From the NCBI RefSeq assembly GCF_003172935.1, contig NZ_QGKS01000049.1, forward strand, positions 1-40,321: a DNA stretch of 40,321 nucleotides. Reading direction: 5' to 3'. The position numbers were made by a program, and so were the translations under genes. Position 1 is the stretch's first letter; every line of letters starts with the position of its first letter. The notes beneath the pieces were generated by a model. It was not told the DNA's origin, searched no databases, and saw nothing but the letters and a program-made list of their open reading frames with translations. Positions 1 through 7,977 of this stretch are shown in pieces. This stretch comes from Micromonospora sicca (GTDB lineage Bacteria; Actinomycetota; Actinomycetes; Mycobacteriales; Micromonosporaceae).

Positions 1-35
1 CACCCCGTGGACGACCGACCGCGGGTGGTGGGCCC

Positions 36-126
36 GCGTCCTTTGCTCTGCTGCAGCCACGGCAACACCTGACGTCCGCTATCCGGACAGCGGGTGTTGC
101 CGTGGCTGCAGCAGAGCAAAGGACGC
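36..126. repeat. 34-bp perfect inverted repeat with 23-nt spacer
   Basis: Positions 36-69 and 93-126 are exact reverse complements over 34 bp. The 23-nt spacer (70-92) holds a further 5-bp hairpin (GTCCG at 74-78 with CGGAC at 84-88), so the whole element folds into one very long stem. It lies about 150 bp beyond the dapF stop on the minus strand, with the gene on its left outside the window. There is no T-tract on either side. A bidirectional transcription terminator or a dispersed palindromic (MITE-like) element both fit; the symmetry is seen directly, the role is inferred. The rest of 127-278 holds no gene or convincing signal. Confidence 0.85.
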
Positions 127-278
127 ACAGCACCATCCCTCGGGGGCGGCCCCGGGGGCGATGCGGGTCTCCGGTGCCGATGGGCGGGGCGACGGACGCG
201 AACCGCCGGACCGGCGCAGCGGACGCGAAGCGCCTCCACCCGCGCAGGACCAGACTCAGGCGGGCGGCAGGACGGAAT

Positions 279-1124
279 CTAGGAGAGCAGAGCGCCCGGG
301 GTGAGCTCGCCGGTGGCGACCAGGACCGCCGGGCCCGACAGCCAGCAGGAGTCGTCGGTCACCGTCACCGTGAGGCGTCCGCCGGGCACGTCGACCGTGA
401 TCGTGCCGGTGTCCTGCCCCGCGTCGCGCAGGGCCACCGCGCCGACCGCGCAGGCGCCGGTGCCGCAGGAGAGGGTCTCGGCCGAGCCGCGCTCGTAGAC
501 CCGCATCAGCACGTGCCCGTCGGTGCCGTCCACGGGCTCCCCCGGCGCGGTGAACTCGACGTTCACCCCGGCCGGGAAGACGCCCGGGTCGACGTCCGGG
601 GCGCGGGTCAGGTCGAGGGCCGCCAGGTCCAGCCCCGCCGGCAGGGCGCAGACCAGGTGCGGGTTGCCGACGTCCACCGCGGCGCCGGGCAGGGTCAGCC
701 CGCCCAGGGTGGCGGTGGCCGTGGCGTACAGCAGGGGGCGGCGCATCTCCACGGCGATCGCCTCACCCTCGACCCGCGCGCGCACGACGCCGGCCCGGGT
801 GGCTACCGGCAGCGCCGCGCCGGACGGCGTGGCCAGGCCGGTCTCCAGCAGGTACCGGACGAAGACCCGGGCCCCGTTGCCGCACATCTCGGCGAACGAA
901 CCGTCGGAGTTCCAGTAGTCCATGAACCACTCGGCGTCGCCCGCCAGGGCGGCGCCCTCGGGGTGCTTGGCCGCCCGGACCACCCGCAGCACGCCGTCCC
1001 CGCCGATCCCGCGCCGCCGGTCGCAGATCGCCGCGACCAGGCCCGGGGTGAGGTCGAGCGCCCCGTCCGGGTCGGGCAGGATCACGAAGTCGTTGCCGGT
1101 GCCGTGGCCCTTGGTGAACTCCAC
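279..1124 (-). CDS. dapF: Diaminopimelate epimerase
   Basis: DapF converts LL- to meso-diaminopimelate, the last step before lysine and the peptidoglycan cross-linking residue, in the cytoplasm without a cofactor. The protein begins VEFTKGHGTGNDFV, the typical family N-terminus, and carries both catalytic cysteine motifs: EMCGNGARV in the N-terminal half and SCGTGACAV in the C-terminal half. From the GTG at 1124 it has 281 residues, normal for the family. This GTG follows a purine-rich GGGGATGATGGGGG stretch that could serve as ribosome binding site. The reading frame is open upstream into miaA with no stop, so it may be made as the C-terminal half of a fusion. It is the last gene of the extradiol-like/miaA/dapF transcription unit. 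Confidence 0.93.
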   Translation of the reverse strand: MEFTKGHGTGNDFVILPDPDGALDLTPGLVAAICDRRRGIGGDGVLRVVRAAKHPEGAALAGDAEWFMDYWNSDGSFAEMCGNGARVFVRYLLETGLATPSGAALPVATRAGVVRARVEGEAIAVEMRRPLLYATATATLGGLTLPGAAVDVGNPHLVCALPAGLDLAALDLTRAPDVDPGVFPAGVNVEFTAPGEPVDGTDGHVLMRVYERGSAETLSCGTGACAVGAVALRDAGQDTGTITVDVPGGRLTVTVTDDSCWLSGPAVLVATGELTPGALLS

Positions 1125-2039
1125 GCCCCCATCATCCCCGATGGTCACCACCCGCAGCGCAGTCTCGACAAACGCCGACGACGCCGAGTCCAGCCAGTGG
1201 ATGCGCGGGTCGCGCCGGAACCAGGACCGCTGCCGCCGGACGAAGCGGCGGGTGGCGCGGATCGTCTCGTCGTGCGCCTCGACCTCGGTCAGCTCCCCGG
1301 CGAGGAACCGCAGCACCTGCTGGTAGCCGAGCGCCCGGCTGGCCGTACGCCCCTCGGGCAGGCCGGCGCCGACCAGCGTCCGGGTCTCGGCGACCAGGCC
1401 GTCGGCCCACATCCGGTCCACCCGCAGCGCGATCCGCTCGTCCAGCAGGGCGGTGTCCAGGTCGACGCCGAGCTGCACGGAGGGGTAGTACGGCGTCGGC
1501 TCGGGCAGCGAGGCGGTGAACGGCGCACCGGTCAGCTCGATCACCTCCAGGGCGCGGACGATCCGCCGGCCGTTGCCGGGCAGGATGCCGGCCGCCGCCG
1601 CCGGGTCGGCCTCGGTCAACCGGGCGTACAGCGGGGCCGGGCCGACCGCCGCCAGCTCCGCCTCCAGCCGGGCCCGCACCGCCGGGTCGGTGCCGGGGAA
1701 CTCGAACTGCTCCAGCACCGCCCGTACGTACAGCCCCGAGCCGCCGACCAGCAGCGGCACCCTCCCCCGGGCCAGGATGTCGTCGACCGCCGCGCGGGCC
1801 AGCCGCTGGTACTCGGCGACGCTGGCCGGCTCGGTCACGTCCCAGATGTCCAGCAGGTGGTGCGGCACGCCCTCCCGCTCGGCGGGGGTCAGCTTGGCGG
1901 TGCCGATGTCCATGCCCCGGTAGAGCTGCATCGAGTCCGCGTTGACCACCTCACCGTCGAGGGCCTGCGCCAGGGCGATGCTCAGCGCCGACTTGCCGGC
2001 CGCGGTCGGCCCGACCACGGCAACCACCGTGCCCCTCAC
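1125..2039 (-). CDS. miaA: tRNA dimethylallyltransferase (adenosine-37 N6)
   Basis: MiaA transfers a dimethylallyl group from DMAPP to N6 of A37 in tRNAs that read UNN codons; MiaB, encoded at 7978-9477, then methylthiolates the product. The sequence shows the P-loop GPTAAGKS near residue 11, NADSMQLYRGMDIGTAK, and GGSGLYVRA. About 305 residues precede the dapF start, which is the usual full length. The start is the GTG at 2039, which overlaps the stop of the preceding gene as GTGA, so the two are translationally coupled. No stop codon ends miaA in its own frame; translation would run on into dapF. The end given here is simply the base before the dapF GTG; an out-of-frame TGA at 1134-1132 marks where a conventional miaA would end. 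Confidence 0.9.
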
Positions 2040-2752
2040 GCCGGCGCCCAGTTCGCCACGAAGTAGGAGACGCCGTAGGGCGCCGCGGCATAGCTCAGCT
2101 CGCCGCGCCAGTCGCCGCCCGCCGCCCGCGCCGTGGCGGCCAGCACCTGCCAGGGCGCCCTTCCGGCGACCTTCAGCTCCGCCGACAGCGCCGGGTCCAG
2201 GCCGAGCAGGGCGTCGGGGTCCGCGTCGGCCAGGGCCCTGGCCACCCCCTCGTCGTACGCCTCGGCGCGCGGGTCGTCGTAGCCGGGCGCCTGCCGCCCC
2301 CGGCAGGCCGACCCGTCCCCCATCACCAGCAGCGCCACCCGGGGGCGGTACTCGTGCACCTGGTCGGCGAAGCCGCCCAGCTCGCCGAGGGTCGCCTCCG
2401 GGCTCACCTGGGCACCGACCACGCGCACGCCGACCCGCTGCCGGTTGAGCAGCCACGCCCCGACGGTGAGGCTCAGCGGTAGCACCGCCTCGCCGTCCGG
2501 CAGCGCCGGCACGAGCGGAACGGTCAGGTCGACACCCCAGGGGCGCAGCGAGCCGGTGGCGGGCGGGATGATCCAGCCGGTCGCCGGGCCCGAGCCCAGC
2601 ACGACCACGCAGTCCGGTCGGGCGGTGAGGAGCCGGGTGACGGCCGCGGCGGCGGCGGCGCGGAGGTCGTCCAGCTCGGGCGCGGCGGCGCCGGCCAGCT
2701 CGGGCACGATCAACGGCGGGTGGGGGCAGACGGCGGCGGCGACCAGAGGCAC
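2036..2752 (-). CDS. Class III extradiol dioxygenase subunit B-like protein
   Basis: A 238-aa protein of the LigB-like family, opening VPLVAAAVCPHPPLIVPEL, a signature seen in the actinobacterial gene next to miaA. True LigB enzymes hold iron with two histidines and a glutamate and use a third histidine in a G-D-x-S-H context. Here the corresponding stretch reads MGDGSACRG, and the other expected histidine region (VLGSGPATGW) has none, so I infer it is not a functional ring-cleaving dioxygenase. Its role is unknown. The GTG at 2752 is chosen because the family N-terminus starts here; GGTGAGG lies very close upstream, so spacing is poor, and an upstream ATG at 2803 is possible. Its stop overlaps the miaA start by four bases, so it probably leads the operon. 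Confidence 0.82.
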   Translation of the reverse strand: MPLVAAAVCPHPPLIVPELAGAAAPELDDLRAAAAAAVTRLLTARPDCVVVLGSGPATGWIIPPATGSLRPWGVDLTVPLVPALPDGEAVLPLSLTVGAWLLNRQRVGVRVVGAQVSPEATLGELGGFADQVHEYRPRVALLVMGDGSACRGRQAPGYDDPRAEAYDEGVARALADADPDALLGLDPALSAELKVAGRAPWQVLAATARAAGGDWRGELSYAAAPYGVSYFVANWAPA

Positions 2753-2955
2753 GCCCTCACCGTAGCGGGATCCCCCGGTGCGTCCCCGCGCCGATCCGGT
2801 CATTCGGACGGTAGGACACCGTATGGTCACGGTCGACGACAGGCGCTCGACGTGGACGGGGTCGGACCTGTGACAATGCCCGGAGTAACTTTGCTGCGCC
2901 GTGGCGGCGATCGCGGGGGCTGTCCCGTCGACGCCGGGAGAACGAGGATGGGCAC
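2753..2955. promoter_or_regulatory. Divergent intergenic region (extradiol-like gene / DUF349 gene)
   Basis: This 203-bp gap separates two divergently transcribed genes and must hold both promoters. On the minus strand TACGGT (plus 2818-2823 region) is a possible -10 in front of the extradiol-like gene, flanked by a short ACGGT/ACCGT inverted repeat. On the plus strand a GAGG at 2944-2947 is the ribosome binding site for the ATG at 2956. I see no strong consensus -35/-10 pair for the DUF349 gene. Confidence 0.35.
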
Positions 2956-4167
2956 ATGAGCGACTGGACTGCCTTCGGACGGGTGGACGCGGACGGCACC
3001 GTGTACGTCAAGACCGCCGAGGGCGAGCGGGTGGTCGGATCCTGGCAGGCGGGGGCCCCGGAGGAGGGGCTGGCCCACTTCGCCCGGCGCTTCGCCGACC
3101 TGGTGACCGAGGTGGACCTGACCGAGGCCCGGCTCAACTCCGGCGCCGCGGACGCCGGCGGGTCGCTGACGACCATCCGGCGGATCCGCGCCTCCCTGCC
3201 CGAGGCGCACGTCGTCGGTGACATCGACGCGCTGGCCGCCCGGCTGGACAAGCTCGCCGAGGTGGCCGAGGCGAAGGCCGGCGAGGCGAAGGCCGCCCGG
3301 GACGCCGCCCGGGGCGAGGCCCTCGCGCGCAAGACCGCCCTGGTGGAGGAGGCCGAGAAGCTGGCCGCCGAGTCGACCGGCTGGAAGACCGCCGGGGACC
3401 GGCTCAAGGAGATCCTCGACGAGTGGAAGACCATCCGCGGCGTCGACAAGAAGACTGACGGTGAGCTGTGGAAGCGGTTCGCCGCCGCCCGGGACGGCTT
3501 CACCCGCCGGCGGGGCGCCCATTTCGCCTCCCTCGACCAGCAGCGCAAGCAGGCGCAGACGGTCAAGGAGGAGCTGGTCGCCGAGGCCGAGAAGCTGAAG
3601 GACTCCACCGACTGGGCGGTCACCGCCAACCAGCTCAAGGACCTGATGACCCAGTGGAAGGCCGCGCCGCGGGCGTCCAAGGAGGCCGAGCAGAAGCTCT
3701 GGGAACGGTTCCGGGCGGCGCAGGACGAGTTCTTCACCCGGCGCAGTGAGGTCTTCTCGGCGCGGGACAACGAGCAGCGCGCCAACCTGGAGCGCAAGCA
3801 GGCCCTGCTCGCCGAGGCCGAGGCCCTCGACGTGGACGCCGATCCGAAGGGCGCCCAGGCGAAGCTGCGGGAGATCCAGGCGCAGTGGCACGAGGCCGGC
3901 CGGGTGCCGCGGGAGGCCGCCGCCGGGCTGGAGCGCCGGCTGCGCGCCGTCGACGACAAGGTCCGCGAGGTCATGGACTCGGCGTGGCGGCGCACCACCA
4001 AGGAGGACAACCCGCTGCTCGCGCAGATGCGGGCGCAGGTCGCGGAGGCCGAGGAGCGGCTGTCCCGGGCGCAGACCGCCGGTGACGCGCGCCGGATCAA
4101 GGAGGCGGAGCAGGCGCTGGCCTCCAAGCGGCAGTTCCTTCAGCTGGCCGAGCAGGCAGCCGGCTGA
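2956..4167 (+). CDS. DUF349 domain-containing protein
   Basis: A 403-residue, soluble, highly charged protein made almost entirely of alpha-helix. After an N-terminal region of about 75 residues it contains several DUF349 units, recognisable by their spaced Trp and Phe residues (TGWKTAGDRLKEILDEWK, DWAVTANQLKDLMTQWK, ELWKRFAAARDGFTRRR, KLWERFRAAQDEFFTRR). The C-terminal 70 residues form a long coiled coil. No enzymatic motif or membrane segment is visible. DUF349 proteins are widespread in actinobacteria and of unresolved function. ATG 2956 is preceded by GAGG at 8-nt spacing. The gene stands alone and is closed by a strong hairpin 12 bp after its stop. Confidence 0.9.
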   Translation: MSDWTAFGRVDADGTVYVKTAEGERVVGSWQAGAPEEGLAHFARRFADLVTEVDLTEARLNSGAADAGGSLTTIRRIRASLPEAHVVGDIDALAARLDKLAEVAEAKAGEAKAARDAARGEALARKTALVEEAEKLAAESTGWKTAGDRLKEILDEWKTIRGVDKKTDGELWKRFAAARDGFTRRRGAHFASLDQQRKQAQTVKEELVAEAEKLKDSTDWAVTANQLKDLMTQWKAAPRASKEAEQKLWERFRAAQDEFFTRRSEVFSARDNEQRANLERKQALLAEAEALDVDADPKGAQAKLREIQAQWHEAGRVPREAAAGLERRLRAVDDKVREVMDSAWRRTTKEDNPLLAQMRAQVAEAEERLSRAQTAGDARRIKEAEQALASKRQFLQLAEQAAG

Positions 4168-4178
4168 GCCGAGCACTC

Positions 4179-4216
4179 CGGAAGCCCCGGTCCCCGGCGC
4201 GGGACCGGGGCTTCCG
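4179..4216 (+). terminator. Strong terminator hairpin after the DUF349 gene
   Basis: A perfect 16-bp GC-rich stem (4179-4194 with 4201-4216) with a 6-nt loop starts 12 bp after the DUF349 stop. It has no T-tract, as is common for actinobacterial terminators. It may also act on transcripts arriving from the convergent minus-strand peptidase gene that ends at 4375. Confidence 0.85.
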
Positions 4217-4249
4217 CGCGTCCGGCCCCGACCCGCGCCGGCCGGACGG

Positions 4250-4343
4250 CGCAGGCCGGCCGGCGGGGCGCAGGGCAGGCCGGCCCGGCGCAGTACGGGC
4301 CGGCCTGGCGCAGTGCGGGCCGGTCGGACCCAGCCGGGCCGGC
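4250..4343. repeat. Degenerate 20-bp tandem repeats
   Basis: The convergent intergenic stretch contains about five imperfect copies of a GC-rich unit built round CGCAGnnCGGGCCGGC. The CGCAG core occurs at 4250, 4269, 4289, 4309 and (as CCCAG) 4329, giving spacings of 19, 20, 20 and 20 bp. The two central copies (4285-4304 and 4305-4324) are nearly identical. No reading frame is implied. It may be a slippage-derived minisatellite between two 3' ends. Confidence 0.7.
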
Positions 4344-4374
4344 CGGACGGGCGGCGCCGCCGCGTGCGGTCCGG

Positions 4375-7242
4375 TCAGGGACCGTCCCGGCGCAGCCCGG
4401 GCCAGTAGCGCAGTGCGTCGCTGACGGCGGCGTTGAGCGCCTCGATCGTGGGCAGCAGCTGGTTCTCGGCGTCGACCAGGCCGCCGAGGGCGGCTTCGAG
4501 CGGCGCCGACTCGTCCGGCCCGTCCAGGACGCGCGCGCAGTCCTCGGCGGCCCGGCGGGTGGTGGCCAGTCCGTCGGCCCACCGGCCCTGGAGGTCGGCG
4601 TCGGGCACCCGCAGGTAGCCCTCGGCCCCGGTCGCCCCGAGCCGCAGCGCGTCGCAGCGGGCCCGCAGGGTCGCCACGTCCAGGGGCACGGTTCCGTCGG
4701 GGCCCGGCCGGGTGGCGGCCAGCTCCTGGATGAACCGGTTGTACCCCTGGTAGGCCGAGGTCAGCTCCAGGACGTGCGCCTGGCCGCCGAGCTTCCACCA
4801 CATCAGCAGCTGCATGGCGCGCAGCTTCGGGCCCGCCGTCGAGGTGGATTCCGCCGGTACGGCCGCCGCCAACCCGCTGGTGGAACTCGTCCGGGCCCCG
4901 TACGATGCGGTGCCGGTCGCCAGCAGTGCCCCGCCGCAGATCACGGCAACGACGGCCCACCGGGCGCGGCCCCGCGTCGCAGCGGCGGACCGGGGCGCCG
5001 GACGGCGGCGCGCGGCGAGCCGGTGCAGCGGCGCCGCCAGCAGCGCACCTACGCCCGCGACCAGCGCCGCGCCGAAGACGGCCAGCAGCGCGGGACCGGT
5101 CAGGATCACCAGGAGCGGCCAGGCCACCGCCGGCAGGACGTGGCAGCTGTCGCCCATCGTCCGCAGCGGACCGAGGCAGCCGTCGACCGAGGCCAGCACC
5201 GCCAGACCGACCAGGGCGACGATCTGGGCGAGCCCGGCCGCCAGCAGGGCGCGCAGGAGGCGGTACGGCCGGGCGGTGGCCGCCACGGCGAGGGCGGTCA
5301 CCGCCGACCCCACCCAGATCGCCGCGCCGCTCCACCAGGCGTAGAGCAGCGCGAACGCGCCGACGCGGAGCTCGCCCGCCGGCGGCTGCCAGGAGTGCTG
5401 GTGGGCCATCACCGCGACGATGCCGAGCAGGCAGACCGCCCCGCCGGCCAGCCCGGGGAGGAGGAGGCGCGGCAGCCCCGGGAGGCCACCTCCCCGGGGC
5501 GCCCACCACGTCCACCAGACCAGCGGGAAGAGCCAGAGCACGACCGCCGCGCCGATCGCGATCTGGTCGGCGCCCGCCACGGCCAGCGCCAGCAGCGTCC
5601 GGGTGAGCAGGGACAGCTCGGTCTGGTGCGCGTCCCACGGGCCGGGGAACGATCGGGTGATGGTGTCGCCGAACCCGAACGCGCCGGCGAGATCGCCGAG
5701 CAGGCGCAACCGCAGAATCCGCTGCCACAGGTCGAGGCCGGCGACCGCCACGAGGACGCCGGCGGCGAGGGCGACGCCCAGGCTGGCCCGCAGCGGCCCG
5801 CCCCGCCAGGACGCCAACCGCAGCCGGGCGCACTGGGTGATCCACCCGACGAACACGATGGCCGCCAGCAGCAGAAGCAGCAGCACCTCGGGGCGGGGCG
5901 GGAACCACTGCGGTCCGCCGGTGAATCCGCTGGTCAGCTCGCCGGTGACCAGCCCGGTCCCCAGCCACGACCCGGCGGCGACGCCGGTGGGCGCGGCCCC
6001 GCCGGTGGCCACCGCGTACCCGACGGTCCGCCACACCGAGATCGTCACGACCGCCGCCACGGGGGTCCCGACCACCCAGCACGCCACGCCGGTGGAGGTG
6101 ATGCTCTCCAACTGGAGCACCAGGAAGAGGGCGGCCCAACCGAGCAGGAAGAACTGGACCCCGCTCAGCGCGTACAGCGGCGCGGGGTCGGCCAGGGAGC
6201 GCCGCCGGTCCGGCCAGGACGGGTGGGTCCGCAGCAGTCTGCGCAGCCGCGCGCGGACCGGGTGCGGCCGCGGCGGCTCCGGGTCGCCGCCGGCGGCCGT
6301 CGCCCAGACCCGCACGTCGGCCCCGGCGGCCACGGCGTCCGCGTCGGCGTGCAGCTCGCGGTGCCGCAGGATGTCCACCCGGGCCAGTTGGACCATGACC
6401 AGCAGGAAGGACGCGACCACGAGCTGCCGGATCAGCGGGGTCCGGGCGGCCGGCCAGAGCACCTCGTCCGCGCCGACGAACCAGCCGAAGAACTGGGCCC
6501 CGAGCAGCGATCCACCGACCAGCACGAGGTACGGCAGGCACACCAGGCCGGCGAAGGCGCGGAAGAGCGCCACCACCGCGTAGCTGATGCCCACGTCCCG
6601 GTTGCGCAGGTGCGCGTACTCGTGCAGGACGGTCGCCCGGAAGGTCTCCGGGTCGGTCATGCGGCTGAGCAGCAGCCCGCCGTGCAGCCGCACGGTGTAC
6701 CGGCCGAACCACCCGTACGTCACCGCGCCCCGGGCCAGCGCGGCCGGATCGACCACGAACCCGGGCGGGGCGGCGAGTCCGGCCTGCCCGGCCAGGGCGG
6801 TCAGTTCGGCCCTCGCCGCGCCGTCCGGGTCCAGCCGCGACAGCGGGACCACCCGGCTGCCGCGGTTGCGCCACCGGGGCAGCCACAGGTAGAGCACGGC
6901 CGCGGCGGCGAGCACGGCGAGCACCCCGGCCGGCGCCCGCCACCGGCCGGCGTACGGCAGGCTGGACACGCACCGCTCCACCGCCGCGGGGTCGCCGGTG
7001 CGGAGCAGGTTCGCCAGCTCGTCGCTGGCCGGATCGAAGCCGGTGGCGAGGTCGCAGGCCAGGGCGTGGTTCTGCGGGGGCAGGAACTGGGCCAGCTCGC
7101 CGAGCATGGTGACGGCCGCGGTCAGCACGGTCATCAGCAGCAGGACGAAGCGCAGGGTCGTCCCGGCGGCGATCCCCGGCAGCCGCACCGTGGACGGTGG
7201 GTGGGCGGTGGCGGGCGCGGCGGACGGCTCCGCCACGCTCAC
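4375..7242 (-). CDS. Large polytopic membrane metallopeptidase, M48 type
   Basis: A 955-residue protein with many hydrophobic segments spread over its whole length, so an integral membrane protein. The zinc-peptidase motif HEYAH (HExxH) sits near residue 200 in TVLHEYAHLRNRD, and about 75 residues later RELHADADAVAAG supplies the probable third ligand Glu of the M48/HtpX class. The remainder, some 600 residues of extra membrane helices and a C-terminal extracytoplasmic-looking region, is not part of the standard peptidase domain. The start is the GTG at 7242, overlapping the stop of the upstream small gene as GTGA, which implies coupled translation. Substrate is unknown. Zinc and peptidase assignment is from motifs; a role in envelope protein turnover is inference. 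Confidence 0.82.
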   Translation of the reverse strand: MSVAEPSAAPATAHPPSTVRLPGIAAGTTLRFVLLLMTVLTAAVTMLGELAQFLPPQNHALACDLATGFDPASDELANLLRTGDPAAVERCVSSLPYAGRWRAPAGVLAVLAAAAVLYLWLPRWRNRGSRVVPLSRLDPDGAARAELTALAGQAGLAAPPGFVVDPAALARGAVTYGWFGRYTVRLHGGLLLSRMTDPETFRATVLHEYAHLRNRDVGISYAVVALFRAFAGLVCLPYLVLVGGSLLGAQFFGWFVGADEVLWPAARTPLIRQLVVASFLLVMVQLARVDILRHRELHADADAVAAGADVRVWATAAGGDPEPPRPHPVRARLRRLLRTHPSWPDRRRSLADPAPLYALSGVQFFLLGWAALFLVLQLESITSTGVACWVVGTPVAAVVTISVWRTVGYAVATGGAAPTGVAAGSWLGTGLVTGELTSGFTGGPQWFPPRPEVLLLLLLAAIVFVGWITQCARLRLASWRGGPLRASLGVALAAGVLVAVAGLDLWQRILRLRLLGDLAGAFGFGDTITRSFPGPWDAHQTELSLLTRTLLALAVAGADQIAIGAAVVLWLFPLVWWTWWAPRGGGLPGLPRLLLPGLAGGAVCLLGIVAVMAHQHSWQPPAGELRVGAFALLYAWWSGAAIWVGSAVTALAVAATARPYRLLRALLAAGLAQIVALVGLAVLASVDGCLGPLRTMGDSCHVLPAVAWPLLVILTGPALLAVFGAALVAGVGALLAAPLHRLAARRRPAPRSAAATRGRARWAVVAVICGGALLATGTASYGARTSSTSGLAAAVPAESTSTAGPKLRAMQLLMWWKLGGQAHVLELTSAYQGYNRFIQELAATRPGPDGTVPLDVATLRARCDALRLGATGAEGYLRVPDADLQGRWADGLATTRRAAEDCARVLDGPDESAPLEAALGGLVDAENQLLPTIEALNAAVSDALRYWPGLRRDGP

Positions 7243-7703
7243 CGCTCGGCCCGGGGCGCGGCGGGCGGTTCGAGCACCAGGCGGGCCACCACGTGGTCGG
7301 CCACACCCCGGGCGGCGGGATCGTCGAGCCCCGCCGCGCTCGCGCCGGCCCGCACCCGGTCGTGCACGGCGGCCAACTGTTCCCTGGTCAGGTGCGGGAC
7401 GGTGGCCGGCAGGGCGGGCCGCGACCGCCGTCGGAACAGCCGGCGGAGCCGGCCGCCGACGCCGTCGGCCAGCGCCTTCACGCCCATCCGGCTCGCCTCG
7501 TCGACGGCGATCCACACCACCGGGGTGAGCGCGGCGACCGCCTCGGTCAGGCCGAAGCCCAACTCCTCCGGGCGGTGCGGGCGGCGCAACAGGCCCGCCA
7601 CCCGGTCCGGCGGCAGCCGGCTCAGCCCCTCCACCAGTGGCAGCTCGTGCGGCGCGACCTCGGTGATGACGTCCCGGACGACCTCGGGGACGGTCGCGGC
7701 CAT
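7239..7703 (-). CDS. Hypothetical protein coupled to the M48 peptidase
   Basis: A 154-aa protein I do not recognise. It is rich in Leu, Val, Arg and Pro, with a modestly hydrophobic central segment (LTEAVAALTPVVWIAVDEAS) followed by a basic patch (RRLRRLFRRRSRP), and no signal peptide. The ATG at 7703 has a very good ribosome binding site (GAGGAGG at 6-nt spacing). Its last codon and stop overlap the GTG of the 955-aa peptidase, so the two are made together; a regulatory or assembly partner of the protease is a reasonable inference. A TAAGCT element near 7745 on the minus strand could be its -10. Confidence 0.75.
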   Translation of the reverse strand: MAATVPEVVRDVITEVAPHELPLVEGLSRLPPDRVAGLLRRPHRPEELGFGLTEAVAALTPVVWIAVDEASRMGVKALADGVGGRLRRLFRRRSRPALPATVPHLTREQLAAVHDRVRAGASAAGLDDPAARGVADHVVARLVLEPPAAPRAER

Positions 7704-7931
7704 GGGAGCCTCCTCATCGGACGGACGCGTGACGGCCCCAGCTTATGGCCGACCGGCCCGGCGTGATGACCCGTGCACGGTCGGTCAGCCGGGGCACGCG
7801 CCGGGCGCCGGCAGGACTGCGCGGTCCCGGTTGACGCATCGAGGTGCGCTGATCAGAAACCCGGCACGATGAGGCTCAACGGCGCCGCCTGCCGACCGCG
7901 CCGGCCCGGCCCACGCCGGGCCCGGACGGCA
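7704..7931. other. Intergenic region without a gene
   Basis: About 230 bp between the miaB terminator and the minus-strand 154-aa gene. It should hold the promoter of that gene; the best candidate -10 is TAAGCT close to 7745 (minus strand), without a convincing -35. I see no reading frame or RNA gene here. Confidence 0.4.
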
Positions 7932-7969
7932 CGACGGCCGGGACCATCACGGGGGGGTCCCGGCCGTCG
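7932..7969 (-). terminator. Terminator hairpin downstream of miaB
   Basis: A 14-bp perfect stem (7932-7945 with 7956-7969) and a 10-nt loop begin 9 bp beyond the miaB stop on the minus strand. The stem is very GC-rich and no T-tract follows, as usual for this kind of genome. Confidence 0.8.
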
Positions 7970-7977
7970 GCGGTGGG

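Larger units (their letters stand above)
279..2039 (-). other. Uninterrupted miaA-dapF reading frame (possible MiaA-DapF fusion protein)
   Basis: Reading from the GTG at 2039 there is no stop codon until the TAG at 281-279, giving 586 codons that contain a complete MiaA followed directly by a complete DapF. At the junction the frame reads ...RVVTIGDDGG-VEFTKGHGTGNDF. In one of the other frames a TGA lies at 1134-1132, only 8 nt before the GTG that normally would start dapF. The likely ancestral arrangement is therefore miaA ending at that TGA, followed by a separate dapF. Either an indel near the miaA 3' end fused the genes (or is a sequencing error), or the organism really makes a fusion. 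Independent dapF initiation at GTG 1124 is also possible in either case. Confidence 0.75.

Noticed and set aside
102..2066. Long plus-strand open frame (about 650 codons) opposite miaA-dapF
   Set aside because: Arg/Gly/Ala-rich shadow translation caused by high GC3 on the opposite strand; it lies antisense to two recognised enzymes and has no family motif.
4185..4374. CRISPR-like array in the 20-bp repeats
   Set aside because: Units abut directly without unique spacers and are degenerate; no cas genes.
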